Shown here: piece by piece, positions 42,730 to 51,842 of the stretch
How positions within the stretch are numbered: position 1 is the first letter of the stretch
Layout of the letters: each line of letters opens with the position of its first letter
Source of the DNA: Richelia intracellularis HH01
GTDB taxonomy: Bacteria > Cyanobacteriota > Cyanobacteriia > Cyanobacteriales > Nostocaceae
Assembly: GCF_000350105.1 (NCBI RefSeq)
Contig: NZ_CAIY01000038.1
Coordinates: forward strand, 45,785 to 109,784
DNA length: 64,000 nt
Reading direction: 5' to 3'
The notes under the pieces: generated by a model
Told to the model about the DNA's origin: nothing
What the model saw: only the letters and a program-made list of their open reading frames with translations
Database searches by the model: none
Made by a program: the position numbers and the translations under genes

Positions 42730-43344
42730 CTATTGCCAGATATAGATGAGGAGAAATAAAATAATCCAGATCACATCCACAAAATGCCAGAACAGGGAGG
42801 TAGCATTAACCCCAAAATGACCCGTATCATAATTACCAGGGGAAAAAGAACGTACTAAGATAATCCCTTGTAAAATTACTCCCGTAAAAACATGCAAGCC
42901 ATGAAAACCAGTGAGTAGGTAGAACATACCACCATAAACACCAGAAGTAAAACCAAACTCTAGATTGCTCCACTCAGTAGCTTGCCCTAATAAAAAGTAG
43001 GTTCCCATTCCCATTGTTAATAGTAACAACAGACGAAATCCTGTCAGATTATGCTTTTGAAGAGCACATTCTGCCAAATAAATGACAAAGCTACTAGCTA
43101 CTAGCACCACTGTATTAATTGCAGGATCTTGAACTTCTAACCCTAATATACCTGGTGGTAACCAATTAATGGTTGTGGTTTTGTAAACAATATATCCAAC
43201 AAAGAAGCTCAGAAAAATTACACTTTCTGAAAGGAGAAAGACAACAAAGCCAAACATCTTATTGGCTTCTTCATCATGGCCATGTTCGCCATCTGTTTGA
43301 TTGGGAGAAGATTGTAACTTCTTAGAGGTAATATAACCATCCAT
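42730..43344 (-). CDS. coxC: Heme-copper terminal oxidase subunit III
   Basis: Subunit III stabilises the oxidase core in the membrane. The 204-residue protein has five hydrophobic helices with FVVFLLSESVIFLSFFVGY, GMFYLLTGFHGLHVFTGVIL (the conserved FHGLHV) and ATSLFWHFVDVIWIILFLLIY near the C-terminus (quoted in part). Length fits cyanobacterial CoxC. It is the last gene of the cluster, 365 bases after coxA, a longer gap than expected; a palindrome at 43486-43509 lies in that gap. Confidence 0.93.
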   Translation of the reverse strand: MDGYITSKKLQSSPNQTDGEHGHDEEANKMFGFVVFLLSESVIFLSFFVGYIVYKTTTINWLPPGILGLEVQDPAINTVVLVASSFVIYLAECALQKHNLTGFRLLLLLTMGMGTYFLLGQATEWSNLEFGFTSGVYGGMFYLLTGFHGLHVFTGVILQGIILVRSFSPGNYDTGHFGVNATSLFWHFVDVIWIILFLLIYIWQ

Positions 43345-43485
43345 TGTTTGAATTTGTGATGAAAATGAAGAAATTCAAATGAGGAAGATGAAAATATAGA
43401 AATAACATCCTTAGCAAGTAAAAAGGAGTTATAACAACCTTCAATCTTTAATACTATAGATATCTGGAGGGTATCTTCCAGTTAG

Positions 43486-43509
43486 AGGAATCCATAATTA
43501 TGGATTCCT
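43486..43509. repeat. Palindrome between coxA and coxC
   Basis: A 24-base perfect palindrome with almost no loop, built around GAATCCATAATTATGGATTC. It could be a protein-binding site or an RNA-processing stem. The rest of the 365-base gap is unremarkable. Confidence 0.6.
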
Positions 43510-43709
43510 TCTCTCCCTAATTTTGAGAGGTATAATGCTAAATACAAGTGAAGTACAAAAAGTTAAGAGGTCAAGAAACTAGTAATCACTATTAATTATG
43601 GTTTTGAGCCTTCAATTACATCCTTGTATAACCCATTAGTACTATAACTACCCCAACAAAACTTTCTACCTTTTTTATTTCTGTTCTTAACTTAACAGCC
43701 AAAGTTGAT

Positions 43710-45379
43710 TTACTGTGGATTAGTAGGTGCAATTAGTGGTTCTGACTTTCCATAGCCATATGGTTCACTAATAATGGTAGGAATTTCCTCAAAGTTTTCC
43801 ACATCTGGTGGAGAAGATACAAGCCATTCTAAACCAATTGCTCGCCAAGGGTTGTCTGGTGCTTTTTCTCCATGCATCCAGGATGCTACCATATTAACTA
43901 TAAATGGCAAAGTAGAAACACCTAATAAGAATGCACCTAAACTGGCAATAGTATTCCAAAATATATACTCTGGAAATGGAGGATACGAGGAAACACGACG
44001 TAGCATTCCTTGTAATCCCAGGGGGTGCATGGGTAAAAAATTCAAGTTAGTACCGATAAATGCCAACCAGAAGTGTAATTTTCCCCAGCTTTCCATATAC
44101 ATTCGACCAGTCATTTTGGGGAACCAGTGGTAAATCGCAGCATACATTCCCATGGTGACAGTACCATACAAGACGTAGTGGAAGTGACCCACAACAAAGT
44201 AAGTATTATTGACATGAACATCCACAGGTACAGAGGAAAGCATTATCCCGGTAATACCTGCAAACACGAACATTACTAATCCACCTAATGCAAAAGTCAT
44301 GGCTGTATTTAGCCTAATTTTCCCACCCCAAATAGTAGCAACCCAGGCAAATACTTTAATTCCGGTGGGTACGGAAACAAACATAGTTGTTAGCATGAAC
44401 AGGATCCTCATCCACCCAGGGGTACCGCTAACATACATATGATGTACCCACACAATACCACTTACCAAAGCAATTGCCATGGAGGATAAGGCAACTACTT
44501 TATAACCAAATAAAGGTTTGCGGGAGTATACGGGAAATATTTCTGAAAATATACCAAAAATAGGTAGAATGATTACGTACACAGCAGGGTGAGAGTAAAA
44601 CCAGAAGTAATGTTGAAAAAGAACAGGATTACCACCTTGGGCGGGATTAAAGAAGCTAGTCCCAACAGTTAAATCCATTAGCAACATTACTGCACCAGCA
44701 GTTAAGGCAGGTAATCCAAACAACTGTATGATTTGGGCGCTAAATACAGCCCATACAAAGATAGGCATCCGAAAAAAACCCATCCCAGGGGCACGCATCT
44801 TCACAATTGTAGTAACAAAGTTAACTGCACCCATAATGGAAGATACACCAGAAATTGCCACTGCTAAAAGCCAAAGAACTTGACCATTAATTAAATTCCC
44901 TGTGGGGTTCTGGATACTTACTGGAGGATAAGCCCACCAACCTGCCTGTGCGGGTCCACCAGGGATGAAAAAGCTGCTTATAAGCAAGATGCCTACCACC
45001 GGTACCATCCAAAAAGCAGCAGCATTAAGTCGGGGGAATGCCATATCCCTGGCACCAATCATTAGTGGTACTAGGTAATTAGCTAAACCGACTAAAGAGG
45101 GAAAGGTCCACAAGAACAGCATTACTGTTCCATGCATGGTGAACATACCATTGTAAACAGTCCGATCAATTAAGTCTGAATCAGGGGTTAAAAGTTCTCC
45201 CCTAATTACCATCGCTAAAACACCACCGATAAGAAAAAAATAAAAGAGAGAACAAGGTATTGAATACCAATCACCTTGTGATCTGTACTAAAACTAAAGT
45301 ATCGTTTCCAGTCGTGAGGAGATTCATGGTGATGAACTTTGCTGGCGACACTTATACTGTCAGCATGAATGTGTGTCAT
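43710..45379 (-). CDS. coxA: Heme-copper terminal oxidase subunit I, interrupted by a one-base frameshift
   Basis: Subunit I holds the hemes and CuB where oxygen is reduced. The gene opens at ATG 45379, overlapping the coxB stop (TAATG), and reads MTHIHADSISVASK and STDHKVIGIQYLVLSFIFF, then hits TAG at 45215-45217. The rest continues in another frame from at least 45233 as IGGVLAMVIRGELLTPDSDL. Adding one base to the 7-T run (45234-45240) restores a 556-residue protein. Key blocks are intact: FTMHGTVMLFLW, WFYSHPAVYVIILP, VWVHHMYVSGTP and NTYFVVGHFHYVL. It is a slippage-rescued gene, a fresh pseudogene or a sequencing error. Confidence 0.9.
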
Positions 45380-46293
45380 TAGTAACTGTCCTTTGAACGG
45401 TCATAATTGACCATAGGAGGGTTAGCAGGTACAACAGTCGCCCAACCAGATTTGACCGGCTGACTAGATAAATAAGCATATTCTGAAGCTGCTTGATTAT
45501 TCGCAGGATGAAGTCTATGGTTTGCAGCTTTTGCTAGCCAATTATGGAAATCATCAGTTGATTCTACTACTACATCCGCTTGCATAGTAGCAAAATACGT
45601 ACCACTATACTGAGAGTCAGTAAGTAAATATTTGCCTTTCCGGATAGGAGTAAATTCAAAGTCTAGGATTTTGTTGGGAATAATATCTTGCTTTACTCGA
45701 AAGGCAGGAATATAGAATCCATGGAGAACATCTTCAGAGGTTAATGACAAATGAATTCTATAGCCTGTAGGTAAATGTAGTTCTGTACTAGTAATGTTTC
45801 TTTCTGGATAGTGAAAAACCCAAGCCCATTGTTTGGCAATTACATCTATATCCTCTACATGCTGATGCGATTCTTCTTGGGGAGATGCATATGCTAATTT
45901 CATTATCTCTGGCGTATGCATCGATTCTATAGGTTCACGAATACCCATTTGGTCATAGATTTGGTAGCTATAATTAGCTATCCATAATACTAGAAGTATG
46001 GGAATGGCTGTCCAGACTATTTCTAAGGTAATACTACCTTTAATGTTAGGCCCATCACTTAAGTCATTCTTCTGTGCACGATGGAAGAGTAGGGAATACG
46101 TTAAGGTTCCAGCAATTCCGAGGAAAATAAAACTGCCCAGAGTTACCAAAAAACTAATCAAATTATCTACTAACTGAGATTCTGCTGCTGCCTCTGGAGG
46201 TAACCAAGAATAAGCTTGTTGTCCAATCCAGAAACTAATGGCACTAATGGCAGTTGTACTGATAATGATGCCTATAATTTTGGCGATTTTCAT
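45379..46293 (-). CDS. coxB: Terminal oxidase subunit II without CuA ligands (ARTO/Cox3 type)
   Basis: Subunit II normally accepts electrons from cytochrome c through CuA. The 304-residue protein has two N-terminal membrane helices and a periplasmic cupredoxin domain with KQWAWVFHYPE and VLHGFYIPAFRVKQDIIPN. Where CuA enzymes have CSELCG and a following His, this one reads DSQYSGTYFATM, so both bridging cysteines are gone. This fits the cyanobacterial alternative oxidase (ARTO), thought to oxidise quinol. ATG 46293 is preferred over a TTG three codons upstream. The stop overlaps the coxA start. Confidence 0.92.
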   Translation of the reverse strand: MKIAKIIGIIISTTAISAISFWIGQQAYSWLPPEAAAESQLVDNLISFLVTLGSFIFLGIAGTLTYSLLFHRAQKNDLSDGPNIKGSITLEIVWTAIPILLVLWIANYSYQIYDQMGIREPIESMHTPEIMKLAYASPQEESHQHVEDIDVIAKQWAWVFHYPERNITSTELHLPTGYRIHLSLTSEDVLHGFYIPAFRVKQDIIPNKILDFEFTPIRKGKYLLTDSQYSGTYFATMQADVVVESTDDFHNWLAKAANHRLHPANNQAASEYAYLSSQPVKSGWATVVPANPPMVNYDRSKDSY

Positions 46294-46325
46294 GGCCCAC
46301 AATTGATTTGGGTGTGAGTGATAAT

Positions 46326-46928
46326 TTATTTCAACATATCGTTGAGGTCTTGACCTGAGCGCAGTAAGCTATCAGCAGTATTATGTATGCCAAATTCAGC
46401 AGCCATTTGTGCTCCCAATGTCCCATGAACATACATAACAAACATGATTGTTGCTCCTGCAAATAGATAGAGCCACTGTACTTGCCTATCTTCTTGTTTA
46501 CGCCAGACAAAACGCTGTAATCCGCGCCAAACAGCCATGGCAAGGATAAGGATTAATAAGAATACTCCGCCCATCCCGTGCCAAAGTATAGTTTCCATAG
46601 CCGTCATTCCCCAAGCACTCTTGATATCAAGGGGTACCTCAGCTAACATCATCTCGTAAAAACCAGCAGCAACTGTAAAGGAGGTAATTACCGCTGCTGC
46701 AAGTATATTGTACCAACCAACATCAAAGAGGTTTTCTCTTTCTACAGGAACAGAAAAATACTTGAAGATAAACTTGCTAACTGGAAGGAATACACCCACT
46801 GCATCAAACAATATGGCAATTATAAATAAACCAAGAGTAAGATGGACTAGGTTCGGGTGAATAGGAATGCTATAGGGCAGCCCATTCGCACCTACTACAT
46901 TAAATTGTTCTAGTAGTTCAGAGTTCAT
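46326..46928 (-). CDS. DUF2231 membrane protein
   Basis: A 200-residue membrane protein, second of a DUF2231 pair heading the oxidase operon. It has PIHPNLVHLTLGLFIIAILFD, a family histidine block (HPxxVH), and four hydrophobic helices. Its start ATG overlaps the stop of the upstream paralogue by four bases (ATGA), and coxB starts 32 bases later. In Anabaena, similar genes sit just ahead of a heterocyst oxidase cluster (from memory). A role in assembly or electron transfer is inference. Confidence 0.85.
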   Translation of the reverse strand: MNSELLEQFNVVGANGLPYSIPIHPNLVHLTLGLFIIAILFDAVGVFLPVSKFIFKYFSVPVERENLFDVGWYNILAAAVITSFTVAAGFYEMMLAEVPLDIKSAWGMTAMETILWHGMGGVFLLILILAMAVWRGLQRFVWRKQEDRQVQWLYLFAGATIMFVMYVHGTLGAQMAAEFGIHNTADSLLRSGQDLNDMLK

Positions 46929-47425
46929 GGTAAAAAACCATCCTTTACCGCTTCAACAACTGGCACTGTATGTAGCCCATAAATCCAAACTAACTCATCT
47001 CCTAAGAAAACTTGGAAACCAACTATTAAGGTTAAGATTAGTCCGACTCCGAGATAAGCCAGTGGTAATTTCTGAGGATTTCGAGAACGAATAACATATC
47101 GCCATGCAGTAATGGCAGCAATAATTCCTGATAAAGACCAACCTATCAGGGTATGCAAATTTAAAACTGATTTTACAATTTCGTATGGTTTTGCCAAACC
47201 AGCTTCAAATTGTCCAAGGATAATGGCAACAAAAATTGCAATTGTAGCTAAACACATATTCCACCAACTCACCTCGAAAAGACGAGAGTTATTAGTTAAA
47301 TAACCAATTGCATCACAGAAAACCGCGAACAGTACCATTGCTATCACAAAGTGAACCACAATGGGATGTAAGGTATCTGGATAAGGTAAATTGTGTTCAT
47401 TCAAAGAAGTGAGAAAATTAAACAT
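46925..47425 (-). CDS. DUF2231 membrane protein, first gene of the oxidase operon
   Basis: A 166-residue paralogue of the next gene, with PDTLHPIVVHFVIAMVLFAV and LNLHTLIGWSLSG. Four hydrophobic helices and paired histidines could bind heme, as suggested for DUF2231 relatives; that is inference. AGGAG lies six bases before the ATG. As the first gene, its upstream region should carry the operon promoter. I found no GTA-N8-TAC (NtcA) site there. Confidence 0.85.
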   Translation of the reverse strand: MFNFLTSLNEHNLPYPDTLHPIVVHFVIAMVLFAVFCDAIGYLTNNSRLFEVSWWNMCLATIAIFVAIILGQFEAGLAKPYEIVKSVLNLHTLIGWSLSGIIAAITAWRYVIRSRNPQKLPLAYLGVGLILTLIVGFQVFLGDELVWIYGLHTVPVVEAVKDGFLP

Positions 47426-47892
47426 ATTGCTCTCCTAACCATATCAAATACACCTAAAAACAACTTAAAAATCGGCTAATTTACACTGCATAAAATGTAT
47501 TAATTTGATGCATGTGGAGAGAGGGTCAATATTTTTTCAAATGTTATCATTCCTTAGATTATATAAATTTACTTGAGCAAATTAACTTTAGGTTAATTAA
47601 ATAAAAACCAGAAAAGAATGGTTGCTGATTATAGAATTCAATTCATTGTCAGAAAATAATGTATGTATACCGCAAAAAGAATATGGCAATCATATTGAGC
47701 AAATAAATACCGTAATTTTACTAATACAAATAATTTTAAATGATTGATAAGAAGACCTTAAAGTTGAGAAAAGATAAAAAGCAAAGAATATCGTAAATAT
47801 TCTAAAATGCTATATAATCTTTGAAACTTATGATTTAGAGCCTAATGGGTATGATTTGCTTGGAGATTAAAAACTAATTTTGGTCGTCAATG

Positions 47893-47939
47893 AAAATATA
47901 AAACTATACTAGCAATATTGAAGTATAGTTTTATATTTT
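47893..47939. repeat. 18-bp perfect inverted repeat
   Basis: Arms 47893-47910 and 47922-47939 with an 11-base loop. Entirely AT-rich except four G/C pairs. No gene end adjoins it. Confidence 0.7.
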
Positions 47940-48050
47940 TATTATCCGCACTACCAAATATTTTTTGTCTGAATGCATAATTTACAGTTCTAATGTAATT
48001 AATTATTGAGTCTTAAGCTTATTTGCTCATAAACGAATATACTCGGAGAA

Positions 48051-48236
48051 ATGCCTAATAAAAATAACTCAAACATTCATTATCTACTCGAGCAACTTGA
48101 ACTTAATTTCAGGCTAATCATTTTTTATTCTTTGTCAAAATATATTGCTTTACAGCTATATATTTACTTTATAGCCCAACTTGTTTTTAATTTTGGTAAC
48201 TGCTGTGAATATCAAGAAAAATGGTTAGTATCATGA
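48051..48236 (+). CDS. Doubtful 61-residue protein
   Basis: CGGAGA lies at good distance from the ATG. The product starts MPNKNNSNIHYLLEQLELNF and then becomes hydrophobic and low in charge. It has the size of NblA but not its sequence. I recognise no family; chance is quite possible. Confidence 0.25.
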   Translation: MPNKNNSNIHYLLEQLELNFRLIIFYSLSKYIALQLYIYFIAQLVFNFGNCCEYQEKWLVS

Positions 48237-48492
48237 TTAACATTTACTCAGACGATATTCGTTTTTTGATAACAATAGTCAATGATTAAAATTACTATTT
48301 GTATTACCGAAAAATCTTAAAATTATTAATTCAACCTTTAGGACAGAATATGTATTGATAATTTAGTCGAAAATTTTGATTAGTATCAACTTTTTTTCAA
48401 GGAAATAGCGAGTTTCTCTTCGGTATGAAATTATATATACTTATTAAGTAGAGCAAATATCAAAAAGAAGAAATTCTAAATTTTATGGGAGA

Positions 48493-48540
48493 ATTTTCAG
48501 AGATTTTATGGTAGTTATCATAGATAAAATCTCTGAAAAT
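48493..48540. repeat. 17-bp perfect inverted repeat
   Basis: Arms 48493-48509 and 48524-48540 with a 14-base loop, followed by CCTTGTTTTT on the plus strand. It looks like a terminator but no plus-strand gene of confidence precedes it; it may lie in the gshA leader. Confidence 0.65.
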
Positions 48541-48659
48541 CCTTGTTTTTGGGGCTTATTTAACGATCATCATAATTTCAGTGAACCAACAACATCCCAC
48601 CACAAAATCGTCAAACTCGATACAATTTAAGGAAAGGGAGAGATGAGGAGAATAAAATA

Positions 48660-49796
48660 GTGCTGTCAAAAGGCTTTGAAGTTGAAATGTATACTGGTAC
48701 ATCCAGAGGAGATATAATTGGTCTCTCTGACAAAATTACAGCTTCCTTGGATGGTTTTATTAGGGAGCCAGATAGTCGAAATGTCGAGTATATAACTGGC
48801 CCATTATATAACTATGATCAGTTACTATGCGGACTCGTACGACCCCGTTTAAACCTGCGACAGTATCTGTTACAGTTAGGAGATTATACTCTAATTCCTG
48901 GTAGTACTCTCTCCTTAGGGGGTAGTGATCGCTTTTTTCGCTCCGACCTTACTAAGAAATATCATGATTATATTGAGAAAAACTATGGAACTAAGGTTGT
49001 CACCGCTAGCGTACATATTAATATAGGCATTAATAACCCGGAGTTATTGATTCAGGCCTGTCGCCTTATCCGCATGGAAGCTCCATTATTCCTAGCTTTG
49101 AGCGCATCATCACCCTTCTTAGATGGTAAATTTACTGGTTATCACTCTACTCGCTGGTATATTTTTCCTAATACTCCTGAGGAAGTGCCCCTATTTACAA
49201 GTCATACTGATCATATTCAGTGGGTTGAAAAGCAACTTGCATCAGGAACAATGCAGAATGTTCGGCATTTGTGGACATCCGTTAGACCTAATGGCAATCA
49301 CCGCCCCTACAATCTAAATCGTCTTGAGTTAAGAATTTGTGATCTTGTTGCAGACCCTCTTGCTTTACTTGCCATTATGGCTTTATTAGAAGCAAGGCTA
49401 TTACATTTAATTGATAATCCTAGTCTTGATCCATTAAGTCAAAAACAATTTTCCATCACAGAACTAAGTATCATTTCAAAACAAAATGAAGTGGCTGCAG
49501 CAAAATCTAGTTTGGATGCTCAATTAATACATTGGCAAGACGGCAAAACTATCTGCGCTAGAGATTGGATTAACGAGCTTTATGAGCAAGTTATGCCTAT
49601 AGCTAAACAATATGGCTTTAGCTGTTTCCTTTCATATCTGAAAAAAATCTTACAGACAGGTAATGAAGCACAACAATGGTTACAACTACAGTCCGTTGGT
49701 ATTAGTACTCGGAATGTTATTTTTCAAGCAATTAATAATACTAGAGAATGGGAAATTGAGTTGGAAGAAAAGTGTTGTCCACAGTTGAACACTTAA
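48660..49796 (+). CDS. gshA: Glutamate--cysteine ligase (cyanobacterial type)
   Basis: GshA makes gamma-glutamylcysteine, the first step to glutathione. The 378-residue protein starts at GTG (purine-rich GGAAAGGGAGAGATGAGGAG just upstream) and reads MLSKGFEVEMYTG. Conserved blocks are REPDSRNVEY, LIPGSTLSLGG, VVTASVHINIGI and LSASSPFLDGKFTGYHSTRW, matching the cyanobacterial GCS2-like family rather than E. coli GshA. The C-terminal RLELRICDLVADP is also typical. Monocistronic here; gshB is not in the window. Confidence 0.93.
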   Translation: MLSKGFEVEMYTGTSRGDIIGLSDKITASLDGFIREPDSRNVEYITGPLYNYDQLLCGLVRPRLNLRQYLLQLGDYTLIPGSTLSLGGSDRFFRSDLTKKYHDYIEKNYGTKVVTASVHINIGINNPELLIQACRLIRMEAPLFLALSASSPFLDGKFTGYHSTRWYIFPNTPEEVPLFTSHTDHIQWVEKQLASGTMQNVRHLWTSVRPNGNHRPYNLNRLELRICDLVADPLALLAIMALLEARLLHLIDNPSLDPLSQKQFSITELSIISKQNEVAAAKSSLDAQLIHWQDGKTICARDWINELYEQVMPIAKQYGFSCFLSYLKKILQTGNEAQQWLQLQSVGISTRNVIFQAINNTREWEIELEEKCCPQLNT

Positions 49797-50624
49797 TTAG
49801 GTCGTACCGATGTTAGTAGCTTATAATACTTTCATGCTTACTCAAAATAGTATTTATGGCGGAAGTAAGGTTGATTTACAATGGCAAAAACAATCTAAAT
49901 ATTAAGGGTTCCCTAATATAGGCATATTGGCAATTACATCATTTATCAATTTAGAAATTCCAAATATAAGCCTATACTTAAAATTAATGTTTAGCTTACT
50001 TGCATCAAGCTTTACTAAGTAATGAAAAAGGCTGGATAAAATTTAATTTAGGGAAAGTGATAATGAATTAATACTTCTCTAAGTAGGGTTTATATCCTTG
50101 TATTCCTTAGTAATTGCAGACAGACCAAACTTTGAACTTTAATTTAGACTAATTCAATATTCTTATAATTTTATAGAGAGTTGTATGTGCATTCCCAAAT
50201 ATCTTCTAGATATTTTAGCTTGGTATTGAGTTGTTCAAAACCGAGAAAAAATTCAAAACGCTTACTTTCTTAGATTTGGTTATTTAAGTAAGTGTTTTAA
50301 TTGCTATAATTACTGCTATTTTAGTTATTTAAAACCCTAAAACCCAGTATTAATTGTAGTTTTAGATGATATAACGTGTGGATTTGGATAAACTATATAT
50401 AATTCTCATTATGTGACAGTGTACTATGTTAAATATTACACTCAGGACAATTTTGTCGGATGAACAACTACTATTGATAGAATTCAGTAGGGTAGATGCA
50501 ATTTGTTCATATTTTCCTTAATACTTGGGTTACTAGACTTGGTATTCTTGTATTCGAATATATTGTACCTTATCTAAGATGTTTATTAGCGTACATGTTT
50601 AAGTACAAGCAGTATAAATTACAT
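49797..50624. other. Spacer between gshA and trmL
   Basis: About 830 bases. A 31-codon frame at 49810 and a 43-codon extension in front of trmL are open but not supported. No strong hairpin. Confidence 0.4.
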
Positions 50625-51083
50625 ATGCCTCAGGTCGTACTAGTTAATCCCTTAATTCCCCCAAATACAGGAAATATCGCCCGTACTTGTGCCGCTAGAA
50701 GCACAGAATTGCATTTAGTTGGGCCTTTAGGCTTTGAATTGAGTAATCGCTATCTGAAAAGGGCTGGCTTAGATTATTGGCCCCACGTAAAATTGCATTA
50801 TCATGAGTCTTTAGATATATTTCAAGACGTATATCATAAGCGTGGGGGTAGATGCCTAGGATTCAGTGTTAGAGGTAACTATAGTTACACTAAGTTTGCA
50901 TATAAGGAGTCTGATTGGTTAGTATTCGGTAGTGAGACTGATGGTTTACCCAAGAGTTTTTTAGAGAAATGTGACTATACCCTAACTATCCCTATGAAGG
51001 ACCCCCAAATACGAAGTTTAAACCTTTCTGTTAGTGTTGCCGTTGCCTTGTTTGAATCCTGCCGTCAACTTGGATATCTATAA
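50625..51083 (+). CDS. trmL: tRNA (cytidine/uridine(34)-2'-O)-methyltransferase
   Basis: TrmL methylates the wobble ribose of certain tRNA-Leu. The 152-residue protein is a minimal SPOUT enzyme: VVLVNPLIPPNTGNIARTC at the start, LVFGSETDGLPKSFL for the knot, and IRSLNLSVSVAVALFE at the C-terminus, which holds the AdoMet-binding loop. An open extension of 43 codons upstream is low quality, so ATG 50625 is preferred. Single gene. Confidence 0.94.
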   Translation: MPQVVLVNPLIPPNTGNIARTCAARSTELHLVGPLGFELSNRYLKRAGLDYWPHVKLHYHESLDIFQDVYHKRGGRCLGFSVRGNYSYTKFAYKESDWLVFGSETDGLPKSFLEKCDYTLTIPMKDPQIRSLNLSVSVAVALFESCRQLGYL

Positions 51084-51842
51084 GGTATACATATTAGAAA
51101 TTTCAGAGAAAGATACTTGGAATAATATTGTGCAAGCAGATGATTCTGATAACATCTAGCTAATTATCAGTTGTGGTATTGCAATAGGAAAAATACTGAT
51201 GTTTGTAAGCATATTGATATAAGAAAAATGTATAGATAATTTCAATAATGGAGAAGTTTAAATGATAGATTTCCATGAATCACATTTCTCTATATCAAAG
51301 GTAAAAATAGTGGTTTAACCCAAGTTATAAAAGTTATTTGATTTATTCTATTGCCCGAGAAAAAGGCTTTAATCAAAAAATATCTAGGAGTTGACACAGT
51401 TATTTTTCTGGGTATAACTAAAGCAAAGTATGCTAATCAACAGCCAGATTAATTGTGCAACTCTGAGAATTTAAAATCCAGGTTGCTTTTTTTCAATTAG
51501 GATGTGGAATTATAAATTTCTGGCGAATTTTGTATTATGCAAATAAGAACTTATTTTAGCATTCGAACACAGCTGATTTGAAACAGTTAATATTAGGCTG
51601 TAAGTGTCTTGGAGTCTTGATAAATGAGAATTGAAATATACAAGTTAAAGGACAATTTTTAAATTTTACTAAATGGTTTTAACTTGTCTAAATTAAAGAA
51701 GCGGGTTACTCTTGCTTAATGTGTTTATTGGTGATAGTTATATCTGTCTTCCTTTAAACTTTCGTAGTGATCCAATTTATCAACTAGTATCCGGCTCATA
51801 AATCGGGGTTCGATAAACGCTAGTGTTCATAGGAGGTCGTTT
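51084..51842. other. Spacer upstream of the M23 peptidase gene
   Basis: About 760 bases. A 34-codon start-less frame near 51352-51455 reads like protein (KYLGVDTVIFLGITKAKYAN) but is within chance length. Otherwise only the M23 promoter is expected. Confidence 0.35.

Larger units (their letters stand above)
47426..48659. other. Divergent spacer between the oxidase operon and gshA
   Basis: 1.2 kb, AT-rich, holding two long perfect inverted repeats (listed separately) and one doubtful small frame. The cox and gshA promoters must be here. Confidence 0.45.

Noticed and set aside
43774..44133. 119-codon plus-strand frame
   Set aside because: Antisense to the conserved C-terminal part of coxA; no ribosome site or family resemblance.
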